64,000 bases of DNA from Metapseudomonas resinovorans DSM 21078 (GTDB lineage Bacteria; Pseudomonadota; Gammaproteobacteria; Pseudomonadales; Pseudomonadaceae), in contig NZ_AUIE01000028.1 in the NCBI RefSeq assembly GCF_000423545.1, positions 39,223 through 103,222 of the forward strand. The letters are read 5' to 3'. A program made the position numbers and the translations under genes. This document shows, in pieces, positions 57,849-64,000 of this stretch. Position 1 is the first letter of the stretch. Each line of letters starts with the position of its first letter. Below the pieces are notes generated by a model. It searched no databases. It was not told where the DNA came from and worked only from the letters and a program-made list of their open reading frames with translations.

Positions 57849-58601
57849 ATGAAGAACTACAAGAAGATTCTGCTGGCTGCGGCCGCCACCCTCGCCTTCG
57901 GCACCAGCGCCGTCGCCGCCGACAAGCTGAAGATCGGTACCGAAGGTGCCTACCCGCCCTTCAACCTGATCGATGCCAGCGGCCAGGCCGGCGGTTTCGA
58001 CGTCGAGATCGCCCAAGCCCTCTGCGCCAAGATGAAGGCCGAGTGCGAAGTGGTGACCTCCGACTGGGACGGCATCATTCCCGCCCTGAACGCCAAGAAG
58101 TTCGACTTCCTCGCCGCCTCCATGTCCATCACCGAAGAGCGCAAGCAGGCCGTCGACTTCACCGACCCCTACTACACCAACAAACTGCAGTTCATTGCCC
58201 CGAAAAGCTCTGACTTCAAGACCGACAAGGCCAGCCTGAAAGGCAAGGTAATTGGCGCACAGCGTGCCACCATTGCCGGCACCTGGCTGGAAGACAACAT
58301 GGCTGACGTGGTCGACATCAAACTCTACGACACCCAGGAAAACGCCTACCTCGACCTGTCTTCCGGCCGCCTCGATGGCGTACTGGCCGACAAGTTCGTC
58401 AACTGGGAATGGCTGAAGAGCGATTCCGGCAAGGACTTCGAGTTCAAGGGTGACCCGGTGTTCGACAACGACAAGATCGCCATCGCCGTACGCAAGGGCG
58501 ACCCGCTGCGCGAGAAGCTGAACGCCGCGCTGAAGGAAATCGTTGCTGACGGCACCTACAAGAAGATCAACGACAAGTACTTCCCCTTCAGCATCTACTG
58601 A
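57849..58601 (+). CDS. Amino-acid ABC transporter periplasmic binding protein (LAO/HisJ type)
   Basis: A 250-aa family 3 binding protein with signal peptide (ending AVAA). The ligand-site motifs GTEGAYPPFN, GFDVEIAQALCAKM, WDGIIPAL and MSITEERKQAVDFTDPYY match the lysine/arginine/ornithine and histidine-binding group, so a basic amino acid is the likely ligand. It lies between the ATPase and permease genes. Confidence 0.93.
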   Translation: MKNYKKILLAAAATLAFGTSAVAADKLKIGTEGAYPPFNLIDASGQAGGFDVEIAQALCAKMKAECEVVTSDWDGIIPALNAKKFDFLAASMSITEERKQAVDFTDPYYTNKLQFIAPKSSDFKTDKASLKGKVIGAQRATIAGTWLEDNMADVVDIKLYDTQENAYLDLSSGRLDGVLADKFVNWEWLKSDSGKDFEFKGDPVFDNDKIAIAVRKGDPLREKLNAALKEIVADGTYKKINDKYFPFSIY

Positions 58602-58648
58602 CCTGCACGTCCGGTGCCGCCCAGCGCGGCACCGGCGCCTGAGCTCCC

Positions 58649-59344
58649 ATGACCCTAGACCTCTACGGATTCGGCCCGGCCCTGGCCGCGGGCACCCTCA
58701 TGACCATCAAGTTGGCGCTGTCTGCGCTTGCGGTGGGCCTGGTGCTCGGCCTGCTCGGCGCGCTGGCAAGGACTTCCCCCCTCAAGCCACTGCAGTGGCT
58801 GGGCGGCACCTACTCCACACTTGTGCGCGGCGTCCCTGAGTTGCTCTGGGTGCTGCTGATCTATTTCGGCACGGTCAACCTGATGCGCGCCCTGGGTGAA
58901 TGGATCGGCTACCCCGAACTGGAACTGAACGCCTTCGCCGCGGGCACCATCGCCCTGGGCCTGTGCTTCGGCTCCTACGCCACCGAAGTCTTCCGCGGCG
59001 CCATCCTGGCCATCCCCAAGGGACACCGCGAAGCCGGCATGGCGCTGGGCCTGTCCAAGAACCGCATTCTCTGGCGCGTGGTCCTGCCGCAAATGTGGCG
59101 AATCGCCCTGCCGGGCCTGGGTAACCTGTTCATGATCCTGATGAAGGACACCGCACTGGTTTCCGTGATCGGCCTTGAGGAAATCATGCGTCGCTCGCAA
59201 ATCGCCGTGACCTCAAGCAAGGAGCCTTTCACCTTCTTCCTGGTGGCCGCCTTCATCTACCTGGGCCTGACCATCCTCGCGATGATCGGCATGCATTGGC
59301 TGGAGAAGCGCGCAGGCCGTGGCTTCAAGCGGAGCGCAGCATGA
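58649..59344 (+). CDS. Amino-acid ABC transporter permease (HisQ type)
   Basis: A 231-aa inner-membrane protein with about five transmembrane helices and the EAA loop with FRGAILAIPKGHREAGMALGLSKN. TLVRGVPELLWVLLIYFG is the typical N-terminal signature. It pairs with the next gene, whose start overlaps its stop by 4 nt (59341-59344). Confidence 0.93.
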   Translation: MTLDLYGFGPALAAGTLMTIKLALSALAVGLVLGLLGALARTSPLKPLQWLGGTYSTLVRGVPELLWVLLIYFGTVNLMRALGEWIGYPELELNAFAAGTIALGLCFGSYATEVFRGAILAIPKGHREAGMALGLSKNRILWRVVLPQMWRIALPGLGNLFMILMKDTALVSVIGLEEIMRRSQIAVTSSKEPFTFFLVAAFIYLGLTILAMIGMHWLEKRAGRGFKRSAA

Positions 59345-60030
59345 ACTGGGAAGTCATCCTCAAATACCTGCCACAGCTGGCCCAAGGCGCCATCCTCACC
59401 CTGGAGCTGGTGGCCATCGCAGTGATCGCCGGCCTGATCCTGGCGCTGCCCATGGGCATTGCCCGCGCGTCCCGCCATTGGTACGTGCGCGCCCTGCCCT
59501 ACGGCTACATCTTCTTCTTCCGCGGCACGCCCTTGCTGGTGCAGCTGTTTCTCGTCTACTACGGCCTGGCGCAGTTCGATGCAGTGCGCAAGGGCCCGCT
59601 CTGGCCGTACCTGCGCGACCCCTTCTGGTGCGCTGTAATCACCATGACGCTGCATACCGCGGCCTACATCGCCGAGATTCTGCGTGGCGCCATCCAGGCC
59701 GTACCGCCGGGCGAAATCGAGGCGGCACGGGCACTGGGCATGTCACGCTTCCAGGCATTGGTGTACATCATCCTGCCGCGTGCGGCGCGCATCGGCCTGC
59801 CGGCCTACAGCAACGAAGTGATCCTGATGGTCAAGGCGAGCGCCCTGGCCAGCACCGTCACCCTGCTGGAACTCACCGGCATGGCGCGCACCATCATCGC
59901 CCGCACCTACCTGCCGGTAGAGATCTTCTTCGCCGCCGGCCTCTTCTACCTGCTGATCGCCTACGTGCTGGTGCGAGCCTTCCGCCTGCTCGAACGCAAA
60001 TTGCGGGTGGATGCCCTGCAGGGCCGCTGA
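59341..60030 (+). CDS. Amino-acid ABC transporter permease (HisM type)
   Basis: A 229-aa inner-membrane protein with the motifs FFFRGTPLLVQLFLVYYG and the EAA loop LRGAIQAVPPGEIEAARALGMSRFQ. The ATG at 59341 gives overlap with the upstream permease. It completes the transporter with the ATPase and binding protein. No terminator is obvious before the methyltransferase gene that follows. Confidence 0.93.
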   Translation: MNWEVILKYLPQLAQGAILTLELVAIAVIAGLILALPMGIARASRHWYVRALPYGYIFFFRGTPLLVQLFLVYYGLAQFDAVRKGPLWPYLRDPFWCAVITMTLHTAAYIAEILRGAIQAVPPGEIEAARALGMSRFQALVYIILPRAARIGLPAYSNEVILMVKASALASTVTLLELTGMARTIIARTYLPVEIFFAAGLFYLLIAYVLVRAFRLLERKLRVDALQGR

Positions 60031-60116
60031 ACCCGCGACCGCTCCTCGCCCCCGGGAGAGGAGCGGTGCCGGCGACGCTATAATCGCCACCCCTGATTCC
60101 CCATCGCCTAGCCCGC

Positions 60117-61331
60117 ATGACCAACCCTGCGCCCCTCCAAGGCCCGCACCTGCGGGAACGCTTCGCCGCCCTGGACGACTTCCTCCTCGCGCACCAGGAC
60201 ATCTGGCGTCCCGTGCCCTTCACCGAACTGGAACTGCCCTGGGAACGCCAGCACCCCGAACTGGCCGCATGGCTACGCGGCCGCACCCTGGCAGAAGCAG
60301 AAGCCATCCATAACAACCCGGAACAGTTGCAGGCGCCGGCGCCTTATCCACAGCTTGCAGCGCGGTGCGCCGACCTCAGCTGCATCGGCGAGCTGCCCGC
60401 AGCGCAGATAGCCGCAGTGCCCAACAGCTTCACGGTGGACGTTCCCGGGCGCAAATGGCAGCAGATCGACGCCTTCGCCAGCCGCCTGCGGTTTGACCAG
60501 GCACCAGGCCACTGGCTGGACTGGTGCTCCGGCAAGGGGCACCTGGGACGCCGTCTGGCCCATGACGGCGCATCGCTGACTTGCATCGAGCTCGACCCGC
60601 AACTGGTTGCCAGCGGCCAGCAACTCAGCCAGCGCCTGGGGCTCGCCGCCAATCATCACCAGCAGGACGCCTTGGCCGATGACGCCGCACAGCACCTCGC
60701 GCCCGAGCACACAGTGGTCGCCCTGCATGCCTGCGGCGACCTGCACGTACGCCTGTTGCAACTGGCCAACGCGGCCGGCTGCCGGCAACTGGCCGTAGCA
60801 CCCTGCTGCTACAACCGCATCCGCACACCCGACTATCAGCCACTGTCCGAGACTGCATCAGCCTCCGCACTGCGCCTCAGCCACGCCGACCTGCGCCTGC
60901 CCATGAGCGAGACCGTCACCGCTGGCGCCCGCGTGCGGCGCCAACGCGACCAATCCATGGCCCGCCGCCTGGCCTTCGACCTGCTGCAACGAGAACTGCG
61001 CGGCGAAGACCAGTACCTGCCGACACCCTCCCTCGCCACGAGCTGGCTGAACAAGCCGTTCGCCGACTATTGCCGGGACCTCTGCGCGCTCAAAAGCCTC
61101 CCGCAGCCGCAGCCACGCGACTGGGAAGCGCTGGAAATGGCAGGTTGGCAACGCCTTGCCGTGGTACGCAACCTGGAACTCCCCCGCAGCTTGTTCCGCC
61201 GCCCCATGGAACTCTGGCTGCTGCTGGACCGCGCCCTGTTTCTTGAAGAACAGGGCTATCAGGTCAAGCTCGGCAGCTTCTGCTCGCCCCAACTCACACC
61301 ACGTAACGTCCTGCTACTGGCCGAACGCTGA
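60117..61331 (+). CDS. SAM-dependent methyltransferase, METTL25/RRNAD1-like
   Basis: A 404-aa protein. The middle has a class I methyltransferase fold: HWLDWCSGKGHLGRRLAHDG (SAM motif I, about residues 137-156), then CIELDP and ALHACGDLH. The VAPCCYNRI motif (about residue 226) is typical of the Methyltransf_32 group. N- and C-terminal extensions are specific to Pseudomonas-type homologues. Substrate unknown; RNA or protein are possibilities. Confidence 0.8.
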   Translation: MTNPAPLQGPHLRERFAALDDFLLAHQDIWRPVPFTELELPWERQHPELAAWLRGRTLAEAEAIHNNPEQLQAPAPYPQLAARCADLSCIGELPAAQIAAVPNSFTVDVPGRKWQQIDAFASRLRFDQAPGHWLDWCSGKGHLGRRLAHDGASLTCIELDPQLVASGQQLSQRLGLAANHHQQDALADDAAQHLAPEHTVVALHACGDLHVRLLQLANAAGCRQLAVAPCCYNRIRTPDYQPLSETASASALRLSHADLRLPMSETVTAGARVRRQRDQSMARRLAFDLLQRELRGEDQYLPTPSLATSWLNKPFADYCRDLCALKSLPQPQPRDWEALEMAGWQRLAVVRNLELPRSLFRRPMELWLLLDRALFLEEQGYQVKLGSFCSPQLTPRNVLLLAER

Positions 61332-61333
61332 GC

Positions 61334-61356
61334 TTACCCACAGAACCTGTGGATAA
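61334..61356. promoter_or_regulatory. Inverted pair of DnaA-box-like sequences
   Basis: TTACCCACAG (61334-61343) and CTGTGGATAA (61347-61356) form a near-perfect dyad; the right arm is an exact DnaA box TTATCCACA on the minus strand and the left has one mismatch. It lies 3 bp past the methyltransferase stop codon. It could simply act as a transcription-termination hairpin. Confidence 0.4.
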
Positions 61357-61582
61357 CTTTGTTGATGAAATCTGGGCAACTCATTGTAAGGCCCCGCCTT
61401 GCGCAACCAGCAGGCGTTGAGCATTTTCTGGACAACAGATAAAGCGCCAATAAAAACAAACACTTGACGAAATCCGAGATGTAGCGCACAGATTTCAAGC
61501 ACGATCGTGCAAAAAAGATCACCTTTGTGCATAAGCCACGCCATGCTGATGCTCAAAGCTGCTTGAAGCTCGCTTACAGAGG
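61357..61582. other. Non-coding AT-rich stretch before tRNA-Thr
   Basis: No gene is apparent here. The sequence is more AT-rich than its surroundings. A perfect 12-bp palindrome GCACGATCGTGC (61499-61510) followed by six A is the only notable element. Confidence 0.6.
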
Positions 61583-61610
61583 TTTACTCGCGGCGCCCAA
61601 TCGCTATAAT
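61583..61610 (+). promoter_or_regulatory. Sigma-70 promoter of tRNA-Thr
   Basis: TTTACT (61583-61588) and TATAAT (61605-61610) are 16 bp apart; the tRNA begins 14 bp downstream. Confidence 0.75.
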
Positions 61611-61624
61611 GGCCGCCCCTCCTA

Positions 61625-61700
<76 letters not shown>

Positions 61701-61709
61701 ATAAACAGA

Positions 61710-61797
61710 TTCATGCAGTGCCAAGCAGTGTCATGAATCCCCCACAAAGCCCGCCTCGCGCGGGCTTTGTGTTTCATGCAGTGCCATCCAGCTTCAT
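61710..61797. repeat. Direct repeats flanking a terminator after tRNA-Thr (att arm-site-like)
   Basis: TTCATGCAGTGCCA occurs at 61710-61723 and 61773-61786; over 25 bp the two copies differ at four positions (both end CAGnnTCAT). Short direct repeats of this type beside a tRNA 3' end resemble integrase arm-type binding sites. Confidence 0.5.
61744..61772. terminator. Terminator after tRNA-Thr
   Basis: CACAAAGCCCGC pairs with GCGGGCTTTGTG around a 5-nt loop, between the two direct repeats. Confidence 0.85.
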
Positions 61798-62108
61798 CCA
61801 AGCCCTCGCCCGTTCTGGACTCCGCTCCGTTCCCTTCGACATGTCCTTATGATGCCAACAGGGGTCACAAGGGGTCTACAGGGTGCGAAAAACGGCACTT
61901 TCACACCTGAGACATTCCCCCAACCCCCTCCTTTCCCCATCGATTGGTACAGAAAGTGGTACGAGCCAATCGTCCATCCACACCCGGCCTCGCCCCCTCC
62001 ACTCCCCTCATCTATGTGAGCTCAACGGCCCGACTTCCGCCGGCGGACCGAATGCTTGCGCCAAAAAAATTGCTGTAGAATCGCCCCTTTCAACTCAAGG
62101 CACAGGAC
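61798..62108. other. Non-coding stretch between att-like repeats and acyltransferase
   Basis: No convincing gene. Short direct repeats such as ATTGGTACAGAAAGTGGTACG occur near 61945, and TGTAGAAT before the acyltransferase (about 62072) could be its -10 region. The composition shifts from high to lower GC near the right end. Confidence 0.5.
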
Positions 62109-63239
62109 ATGCGAGTAAGCAACGGACACGTCGGGCACCAGACAATACAATCAATCGACTTCCTGCGAGCCATAGCGTGCCTTATGGTTGTCTACTGCCA
62201 TGTTATTGGGCGACCACTTATTATTTTCAACGAGACTTGGCTTCCTGCAACTCTCGTAAATGACTTCATACTTCTGCCGCTGAACGTAATTCAACGATTT
62301 GGATTTCTTGGGGTGGCTGTATTCTTCTTGATCAGCGGATTCATCGTTACCCATACAGGGATTAACGAAAGCAGATTCAGTTTTGCCATAAAGAGAATCT
62401 TCAGAATTTACCCCGCACTGATCGCTTCTGTTGCCCTGGTTCTCGTTCTTATACCAATCACTGAACAATACGGGATCATTAACGAAGGAATCGGCCACGG
62501 ATACTCAAATGCATTTCTTGCAATGCTTGGCATGGATGCAGGCTTCACCAAGCGGCCTCTGATGTCTGTTAGCTGGACGTTGTCGCTGGAGCTGTTCTTT
62601 TACGCAATGGTCCTGATCATACTCCCATTACTGAAGAGCAGGCCGGTCGTGGCTATGCTGTCGATATTACTTTTCTCGGCGGCCATGACCAGCACCATGG
62701 GATTGCCCTATCATCCCGGGCGGATGGCAGCGCACTTCGCAGCATTCATGCCGCTATTTGTGATCGGCATGGCGGTTTATTTTTGCTGGTCTGGAAAAGT
62801 CAGACTACTCTACACGGCAATGATTCTAGCCGCGATATGGATTGTGATGATAATTGGCTTCACTAGCGCTAAACCTGCTTATATGGAGCCGCTCAACTCT
62901 TACCCAACGCAAGTCTTCTACGCGACTGTGATATTCCTTGGCGCACTCTGGATTTACAGCAGAAAAGAATTTGCAAAGAACGCAATAATCACATTCCTTT
63001 CAAACATAAGCTATTCACTTTATCTACTGCACCTACCAATCAGTTCAGCAATCACGCTTTCGCTGCATGACAAGATTGGATATGTCGCCTCCATAACGAT
63101 AAGCCTTATTGCTTCATTCTCTGTTTCTTATGCCATATACCGACTTGTCGAGCGGCCCGGGCAAGTGATTGGCCGACGGATAATCGCCAAGACAACCTCT
63201 GTAATGCCCGCCTTCGTTCAGCGTCGAACAGTCGAATAG
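62109..63239 (+). CDS. Acyltransferase family 3 (O-antigen/EPS acetylase type)
   Basis: A 376-aa inner-membrane protein with about ten transmembrane helices. The N-terminal signature IDFLRAIACLMVVYCHV (with the catalytic-type His of RxxxH...H) and FGFLGVAVFFLISGFIV identify acyltransferase_3 (OafA/YrhL). Base composition is clearly lower in GC and codon use differs (many AAA, ATA, TTT codons), which points to horizontal transfer. Such genes often modify O-antigen sugars in phage lysogenic conversion. GGCACAGGAC lies upstream of the ATG. Confidence 0.85.
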   Translation: MRVSNGHVGHQTIQSIDFLRAIACLMVVYCHVIGRPLIIFNETWLPATLVNDFILLPLNVIQRFGFLGVAVFFLISGFIVTHTGINESRFSFAIKRIFRIYPALIASVALVLVLIPITEQYGIINEGIGHGYSNAFLAMLGMDAGFTKRPLMSVSWTLSLELFFYAMVLIILPLLKSRPVVAMLSILLFSAAMTSTMGLPYHPGRMAAHFAAFMPLFVIGMAVYFCWSGKVRLLYTAMILAAIWIVMIIGFTSAKPAYMEPLNSYPTQVFYATVIFLGALWIYSRKEFAKNAIITFLSNISYSLYLLHLPISSAITLSLHDKIGYVASITISLIASFSVSYAIYRLVERPGQVIGRRIIAKTTSVMPAFVQRRTVE

Positions 63240-63515
63240 GGGCATGTTGAATGCCTCCTGTGCCACAAGCAGTTCTCGCTCGTACCCCTTCCGCTGGCGG
63301 CGCTCGGTCAGAAGCGCCCTCACCTTTACCTCCAAGCTGTCGGTTTTCTTCAGGCCGGCGGCGGCCCACGGCGGCACTGCCACTGGACCGATCTTGCACA
63401 GTACCGGAACAGCCACCTCTGCGCGCACAATGCGTGGTTCCGGCTTAACGGCCGAATGTCCAGAGCATCCCGCCAGCGCAGCCAGGAATATTCTGCTGTT
63501 CCTTTTGTAATTCAC
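63114..63515 (-). CDS. Rz1-like spanin lipoprotein with altered C-terminus
   Basis: A 133-aa frame starting at a GTG that overlaps the stop of the small gene upstream (63512-63515). The lipobox is LAGC (Cys17), followed by a Pro-rich region and CKIGPVAVPPWAAAGLKKTDSLEVKVRALLTERRQRKGYERELL, as in o-spanins of Pseudomonas phages. Homologues end about residue 90; here the frame reads on for about 40 residues, overlapping the acyltransferase gene by 126 bp on the other strand. This suggests a recombination junction near 63240. Confidence 0.7.
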   Translation of the reverse strand: MNYKRNSRIFLAALAGCSGHSAVKPEPRIVRAEVAVPVLCKIGPVAVPPWAAAGLKKTDSLEVKVRALLTERRQRKGYERELLVAQEAFNMPLFDCSTLNEGGHYRGCLGDYPSANHLPGPLDKSVYGIRNRE

Positions 63516-63691
63516 AACCCCAACTCCTTATCGATCACGGTTTCTGCCGCGGCACAGGCATCGCCACCGATACACTCCTGCTGCAGCCGGTTCGCGGCCT
63601 GGTAGTCTTTTTCCGCCTGTTGGCGGGCGGCCGCCTGCTCCTTCTTGGCAACGGCCTTGCGATGTAAGCGCTCCACAAACCCCACCTTCAT
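63512..63691 (-). CDS. Small phage lysis-cassette protein (i-spanin-like), possibly truncated
   Basis: A 59-aa frame missed by simple length cut-offs: MKVGFVERLHRKAVAKKE, then a helical Gln/Ala-rich part and NRLQQECIGGDACAAAETVID, ending KELGL. The last part resembles the C-terminus of phage Rz-like proteins, and its stop overlaps the Rz1-like start, the normal arrangement. There is no membrane helix, and the IS66-related sequence begins right upstream, so the N-terminus was probably cut off. Confidence 0.5.
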   Translation of the reverse strand: MKVGFVERLHRKAVAKKEQAAARQQAEKDYQAANRLQQECIGGDACAAAETVIDKELGL

Positions 63692-63745
63692 TTGAACTGT
63701 CCGCTTGCGGATGCTGGGCTCCCGTTTTCCCAGTGGAGCCCCGTC

Positions 63746-64000
63746 ATGATGCGTCCGGACGCCAAGGTCAAAGCCGTCTACCTCTATCCGAAGCCCGTCG
63801 ACTTCCGGAAATCCATTGATGGTCTGGCGGCCCTGGTGGAGCTGGATATCAAGGTGGCCGTGTTCGACCCCGTGTTGTTTGTCTTCCTCAACAAGACCCG
63901 CAACCGGGTGAAGATCCTCTATTGGGAACGCAATGGCTTCTGCCTGTGGTTCAAGCGCCTGCAGGCTGAGCGCTTCAAGACCAAGCCCAATGCTGATGAG
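63746..64000 (+). CDS. tnpB: IS66-family accessory protein TnpB (partial)
   Basis: The first 85 codons of the IS66 Orf2/TnpB protein, running off the right edge: VKAVYLYPKPVDFRKSIDGLAALVE and NRVKILYWERNGFCLWFKRLQAERF are diagnostic. GTGGAG lies 7 nt before the ATG (an ATG directly after it is an alternative). Only 54 bp separate it from the phage gene, so the usual tnpA is missing, or this element belongs to a subgroup that lacks it. Confidence 0.88.
   Translation, partial: MMRPDAKVKAVYLYPKPVDFRKSIDGLAALVELDIKVAVFDPVLFVFLNKTRNRVKILYWERNGFCLWFKRLQAERFKTKPNADE

Noticed and set aside
61314..61556. Small minus-strand frame of 80 codons before tRNA-Thr
   Set aside because: No ribosome-binding site, no recognisable family and it runs through the DnaA-box dyad; probably chance in AT-richer DNA.

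Overview
The window is chromosomal DNA from a high-GC gammaproteobacterium, almost certainly a Pseudomonas. The hut, glnA-ntrBC, secB/gpmI, his and mutY blocks follow the order I recall for P. aeruginosa (hutH through the mutY/amino-acid ABC region). Most of it is conserved core genome. Accessory DNA is concentrated at about 20.7-26.1 kb, 38.2-39.2 kb, 46.7-46.9 kb, 56.4-56.8 kb and from 61.7 kb to the end.

Layout. 1-9.5 kb: histidine utilisation, with hutH, hutU, a YjiH-type membrane protein, two betaine/histidine-type binding proteins, hutD, hutC and divergent hutF; near-palindromic HutC-type operators lie before the YjiH-hutU-hutH operon and between hutC and hutF. 9.5-20.7 kb: lipocalin, small lipoprotein, DUF924, fbp, a membrane diguanylate cyclase, DUF3999 and DUF2339 membrane proteins, a YkgJ-type cysteine-cluster protein and a pentapeptide-repeat potassium channel. 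20.9-26.1 kb: DUF808 protein, then a patchwork with a lipoprotein-gene relic, a C4-like antisense RNA before a Bro-N antirepressor, a secreted carboxylesterase, a lipoprotein and a truncated two-partner-secretion gene.

26.1-41.4 kb: typA, thiI, glnA, an MscS/YbiO channel, two DUF4124 genes, ntrB, ntrC, a small CsrA/RsmN-like gene, a tandem-repeat small RNA locus that looks like NrsZ, trmL, secB, grxC and yibN. Nitrogen control is visible in the DNA: glnA, ntrB and the small RNA array each have a GG-N10-GC sigma-54 promoter candidate, and the first two also have NtrC-type dyads upstream. 41.6-46.7 kb: gpmI, an EnvC-like activator, ctpA and a divergent polysaccharide deacetylase. 46.9-52.4 kb: two orphan binding proteins, hisF, hisA, DUF2164, hisH, hisB and a PanZ-like acetyltransferase. 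52.6-61.3 kb: asmA, mutY, yggX, tRNA-Phe, an EAL-domain pseudogene, a complete cationic-amino-acid-type ABC transporter and a methyltransferase.

61.6-64 kb: tRNA-Thr followed by foreign, lower-GC DNA: integrase arm-site-like direct repeats, an acyltransferase-3 (O-antigen acetylase type), phage spanin-like genes and the start of an IS66-family element, i.e. a decayed prophage or island at a tRNA gene.

The strongest points for follow-up are the RsmN-like gene next to ntrC, the four-unit NrsZ-like array with its own sigma-54 promoter, the C4-type RNA switch before the Bro-N gene, and a short inverted-repeat element inserted twice at the same spot inside another palindromic repeat.
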